Assembly (NCBI RefSeq): GCF_905372115.1
Contig: NZ_CAJPNR010000055.1
Coordinates: 1 to 13,033 of the forward strand
Origin: an uncultured Streptococcus sp.
Lineage (GTDB): Bacteria > Bacillota > Bacilli > Lactobacillales > Streptococcaceae
Direction of reading: 5' to 3'
Length of the DNA stretch: 13,033 nt
Shown here: positions 11,350-13,033 of the stretch, piece by piece
Layout of the letters: every line of letters begins with the position of its first letter
How positions within the stretch are numbered: the first letter of the stretch is position 1
Position numbers and translations under genes: made by a program
Notes under the pieces: model-generated
Database searches by the model: none
Seen by the model: only the letters and a program-made list of their open reading frames with translations
Told to the model about the DNA's origin: nothing

Positions 11350-13033
11350 TGGATTTTTTTACTTCTCTCTTAAAAGCTTATGAAAAAGCAGAAGAAATTG
11401 GCTTAGTTGACCAGCAAGATGGGCATAATCCTGTTTTGCTTCCGCTTTATCATACTAGTTTGAAGTCAAATAGTAAAAATATTATTTCAGTTAAGTTGGA
11501 TCAGGATGGGGGTTTTTACAAGGCAGAGGTCATGGCTGATAATCAAACGATTATATTTCCTGTGACTGCAAATTCTGTAGCAAGATCTGGTAGCAATCCT
11601 GTTCCACATCCTCTTGTAGACAAGTTTTCTTACTATATATCAGAGGTCAGTCAATTACAATATGATGATTTTCATAAACAATTAGCTAGTTGGATTGCTT
11701 ACTGTGAGGAAGGTAGAGTCAAGGATTTTTTGATGAAAATTCGGCATTTTATTCTCCAAACAGATTTTCTAAGTAGTATTCTTCACTCTTTATATGGTGA
11801 GCATTACCAAAGGGAGGGATTGAAAATCACTTATTCTGACTCTGATGGAAAAAACAAGACTGTTGATTTATCAGCTTATTTCTTAGAGTTTTCAATTGTA
11901 CAATTTCACGGCTTTAAAGATGAATCAGTGACCAGCTTCAAGGAATTACATCAATCATATATTTCGTTTGTAACAGCTAATCAGGATAATCTGGGAACAT
12001 GTAATATTAGCGGACGAACGGAGCAAATTACCAATAAACATCGGGGATTGATGGGAACTGCGAAAATCATTTCAGTTAGTAATAAAGGAGAGGCTTATAA
12101 AGGGCGCTTTAAAGAGCGGGAAGATGTTTTTAGTGTTGGCTATGAAACTTCAGAAAAAATTCATTTAATGATTAAGTATTTGCTAGAAAATAAAAACAGT
12201 AGTACTTGGCTAGGATCGTCACAATATCTCATCAATTGGTTCAGTGATGATTTAGCAAATGAGAGTCAATTGGATATTGTTAAGCCGGTTTTTAATGAAT
12301 TATTTGAAGATGATGAAGACGAAAAAGATAGTCATGTTTTTATCAAACCGAATGAAGAAAACAAGAATATAGGATCTTCGTTTATTAAGGGGCGAAAATT
12401 GTTTGGCAATGATGCAACCTACTATGTTGCAATACTAAATAAAACAAGCAATGGTCGTATCGCTTTAAAATATTTCCGTCAGGTTCAAGTTTCCCAGTTA
12501 TTGAAAAATCTGGAAACTTGGCAGGAAAATTACTCTTGGGAAGCAAAAACTAAATCTGGAAATTATAAATTAAGAACACCTACTTTTAATGACATAATCA
12601 ACGCTGCCTACGGTATTGACAGAGAACGTTATTTGGAATTGGACAATGACAGTTTTAAGAGCGATCAATATCAGCAATTAGTAACAGCTTTGATTGATGG
12701 AAGATCAATACCAAATACTATTGTTAAAAAATTAGAAGATAACATTAAACAAAGACAGAAGTATTCTAAGCACTGGTATCAAGTACAACAAGTTAGTTTA
12801 GCAGTTTTACAAAAACAATATGGAAGGGAGTTCACACCAATGTTAGACCATCAAGAAACAGATCGTTCTTACCTATTTGGACGCTTGCTTGCAATTTATG
12901 AGCTGTTTGAGGCGCAGCGCTATGCTCTAGATGGTAGTAGCCAAGAACGTATCACGAATGCTGAGCGTTACTGGAATGCTTATACAGGCCAACCAGCCAA
13001 GATGATGAATCATTTAGAAAATAAAATTAAGCC
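11349..13033 (+). CDS. cas8c: Cas8c (Csd1) large subunit, cut by the window end
   Basis: 561 codons are visible from the ATG in TAATG at the cas5c stop; the frame is open to the last base. Cas8c is the large subunit of the I-C Cascade and reads the PAM. Family marks are NPVPHPLVDKFSY (about residue 84 on), the IT-x-KHRG-x-MG region, and the C-terminal RSYLFGRLLAIYELFEAQRYAL helix followed by ERYWNAYTGQPAKM. An acidic run (EDDEDEKD) lies in a mid-protein loop. About 50-70 residues are probably missing. cas7, cas4, cas1, cas2 and the array are expected next. Confidence 0.95.
   Translation, partial: MDFFTSLLKAYEKAEEIGLVDQQDGHNPVLLPLYHTSLKSNSKNIISVKLDQDGGFYKAEVMADNQTIIFPVTANSVARSGSNPVPHPLVDKFSYYISEVSQLQYDDFHKQLASWIAYCEEGRVKDFLMKIRHFILQTDFLSSILHSLYGEHYQREGLKITYSDSDGKNKTVDLSAYFLEFSIVQFHGFKDESVTSFKELHQSYISFVTANQDNLGTCNISGRTEQITNKHRGLMGTAKIISVSNKGEAYKGRFKEREDVFSVGYETSEKIHLMIKYLLENKNSSTWLGSSQYLINWFSDDLANESQLDIVKPVFNELFEDDEDEKDSHVFIKPNEENKNIGSSFIKGRKLFGNDATYYVAILNKTSNGRIALKYFRQVQVSQLLKNLETWQENYSWEAKTKSGNYKLRTPTFNDIINAAYGIDRERYLELDNDSFKSDQYQQLVTALIDGRSIPNTIVKKLEDNIKQRQKYSKHWYQVQQVSLAVLQKQYGREFTPMLDHQETDRSYLFGRLLAIYELFEAQRYALDGSSQERITNAERYWNAYTGQPAKMMNHLENKIK
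12840..13033 (+). CDS. cas11c: Probable internal start for small subunit Cas11c, partial
   Basis: Met498 of cas8c (ATG 12840, in frame) is preceded by GGAAGGGAG (12822-12830), a strong ribosome site nine bases away, unusual within a coding region. It opens just before the DRSYLFGRLLAIYELFEAQ helix. In I-C systems the small subunit is known to be translated separately from within cas8c. The product would be the C-terminal helical part; it continues past the window. Confidence 0.65.
   Translation, partial: MLDHQETDRSYLFGRLLAIYELFEAQRYALDGSSQERITNAERYWNAYTGQPAKMMNHLENKIK

Overview
The window looks like a Streptococcus chromosome, probably from an oral or viridans-type species. The evidence is the block rpmE2 / DHH phosphodiesterase / flavodoxin / chorismate mutase / two crcB genes / rplS / tRNA-Arg, which I remember in the same order from S. 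pneumoniae, together with extended -10 (TGnTATAAT) promoters, strong GGAGG ribosome sites and moderate-to-low G+C. The species cannot be fixed from the sequence alone.

Region 1 (1-2440): a candidate small RNA unit (about 169-297, possibly encoding a 19-residue peptide) with its own promoter and terminator. It is followed by a large secreted protein with a signal peptide, a striking Tyr/Asn/Gly repeat tract, three copies of an aromatic ~35-residue motif, a Pro-rich linker and a degenerate CAP/SCP-like C-terminus. Region 2 (2441-4416): on the minus strand, rpmE2 and a Pde2/NrnA-type DHH phosphoesterase; divergent from them, a short-chain flavodoxin. Region 3 (4417-6097): a free-standing sufB with its own promoter and a CcpA cre-like site, followed by a short array of hairpin repeats with a compensatory base-pair change. 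Region 4 (6098-7802): the overlapping genes chorismate mutase-crcB-crcB, then rplS with an L19-type RNA leader, tRNA-Arg(CCT), and a possible 27-residue peptide gene ending in a strong hairpin.

Region 5 (7803-13033): the start of a type I-C CRISPR-Cas locus with cas3, cas5c and the first 561 codons of cas8c, including a likely internal start for Cas11c. The CRISPR array and cas7/4/1/2 would lie beyond the window.

The main discovery is in the unusually long 245-base gap between cas3 and cas5c. On the minus strand it holds a complete small transcription unit: a promoter (TTGATT, 17 bases, TATAAT with TG extension), a degenerate I-C repeat that keeps the exact 12-base 3' end GTGGATTGAAAT and a stem ending at the same position, one spacer-like segment, and an intrinsic terminator. 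The first 16 spacer bases match a site just upstream of the cas5c promoter in 15 of 16 positions. The single mismatch is at position 12, one of the every-sixth positions not read by type I effectors, and the site is flanked by TTC, the canonical I-C PAM. This is the layout expected for a crRNA-like RNA that guides Cascade to repress its own cas operon without cleavage (a CreR-like autoregulator). Cas5c, the nuclease that would process it, is encoded by the operon it would control.
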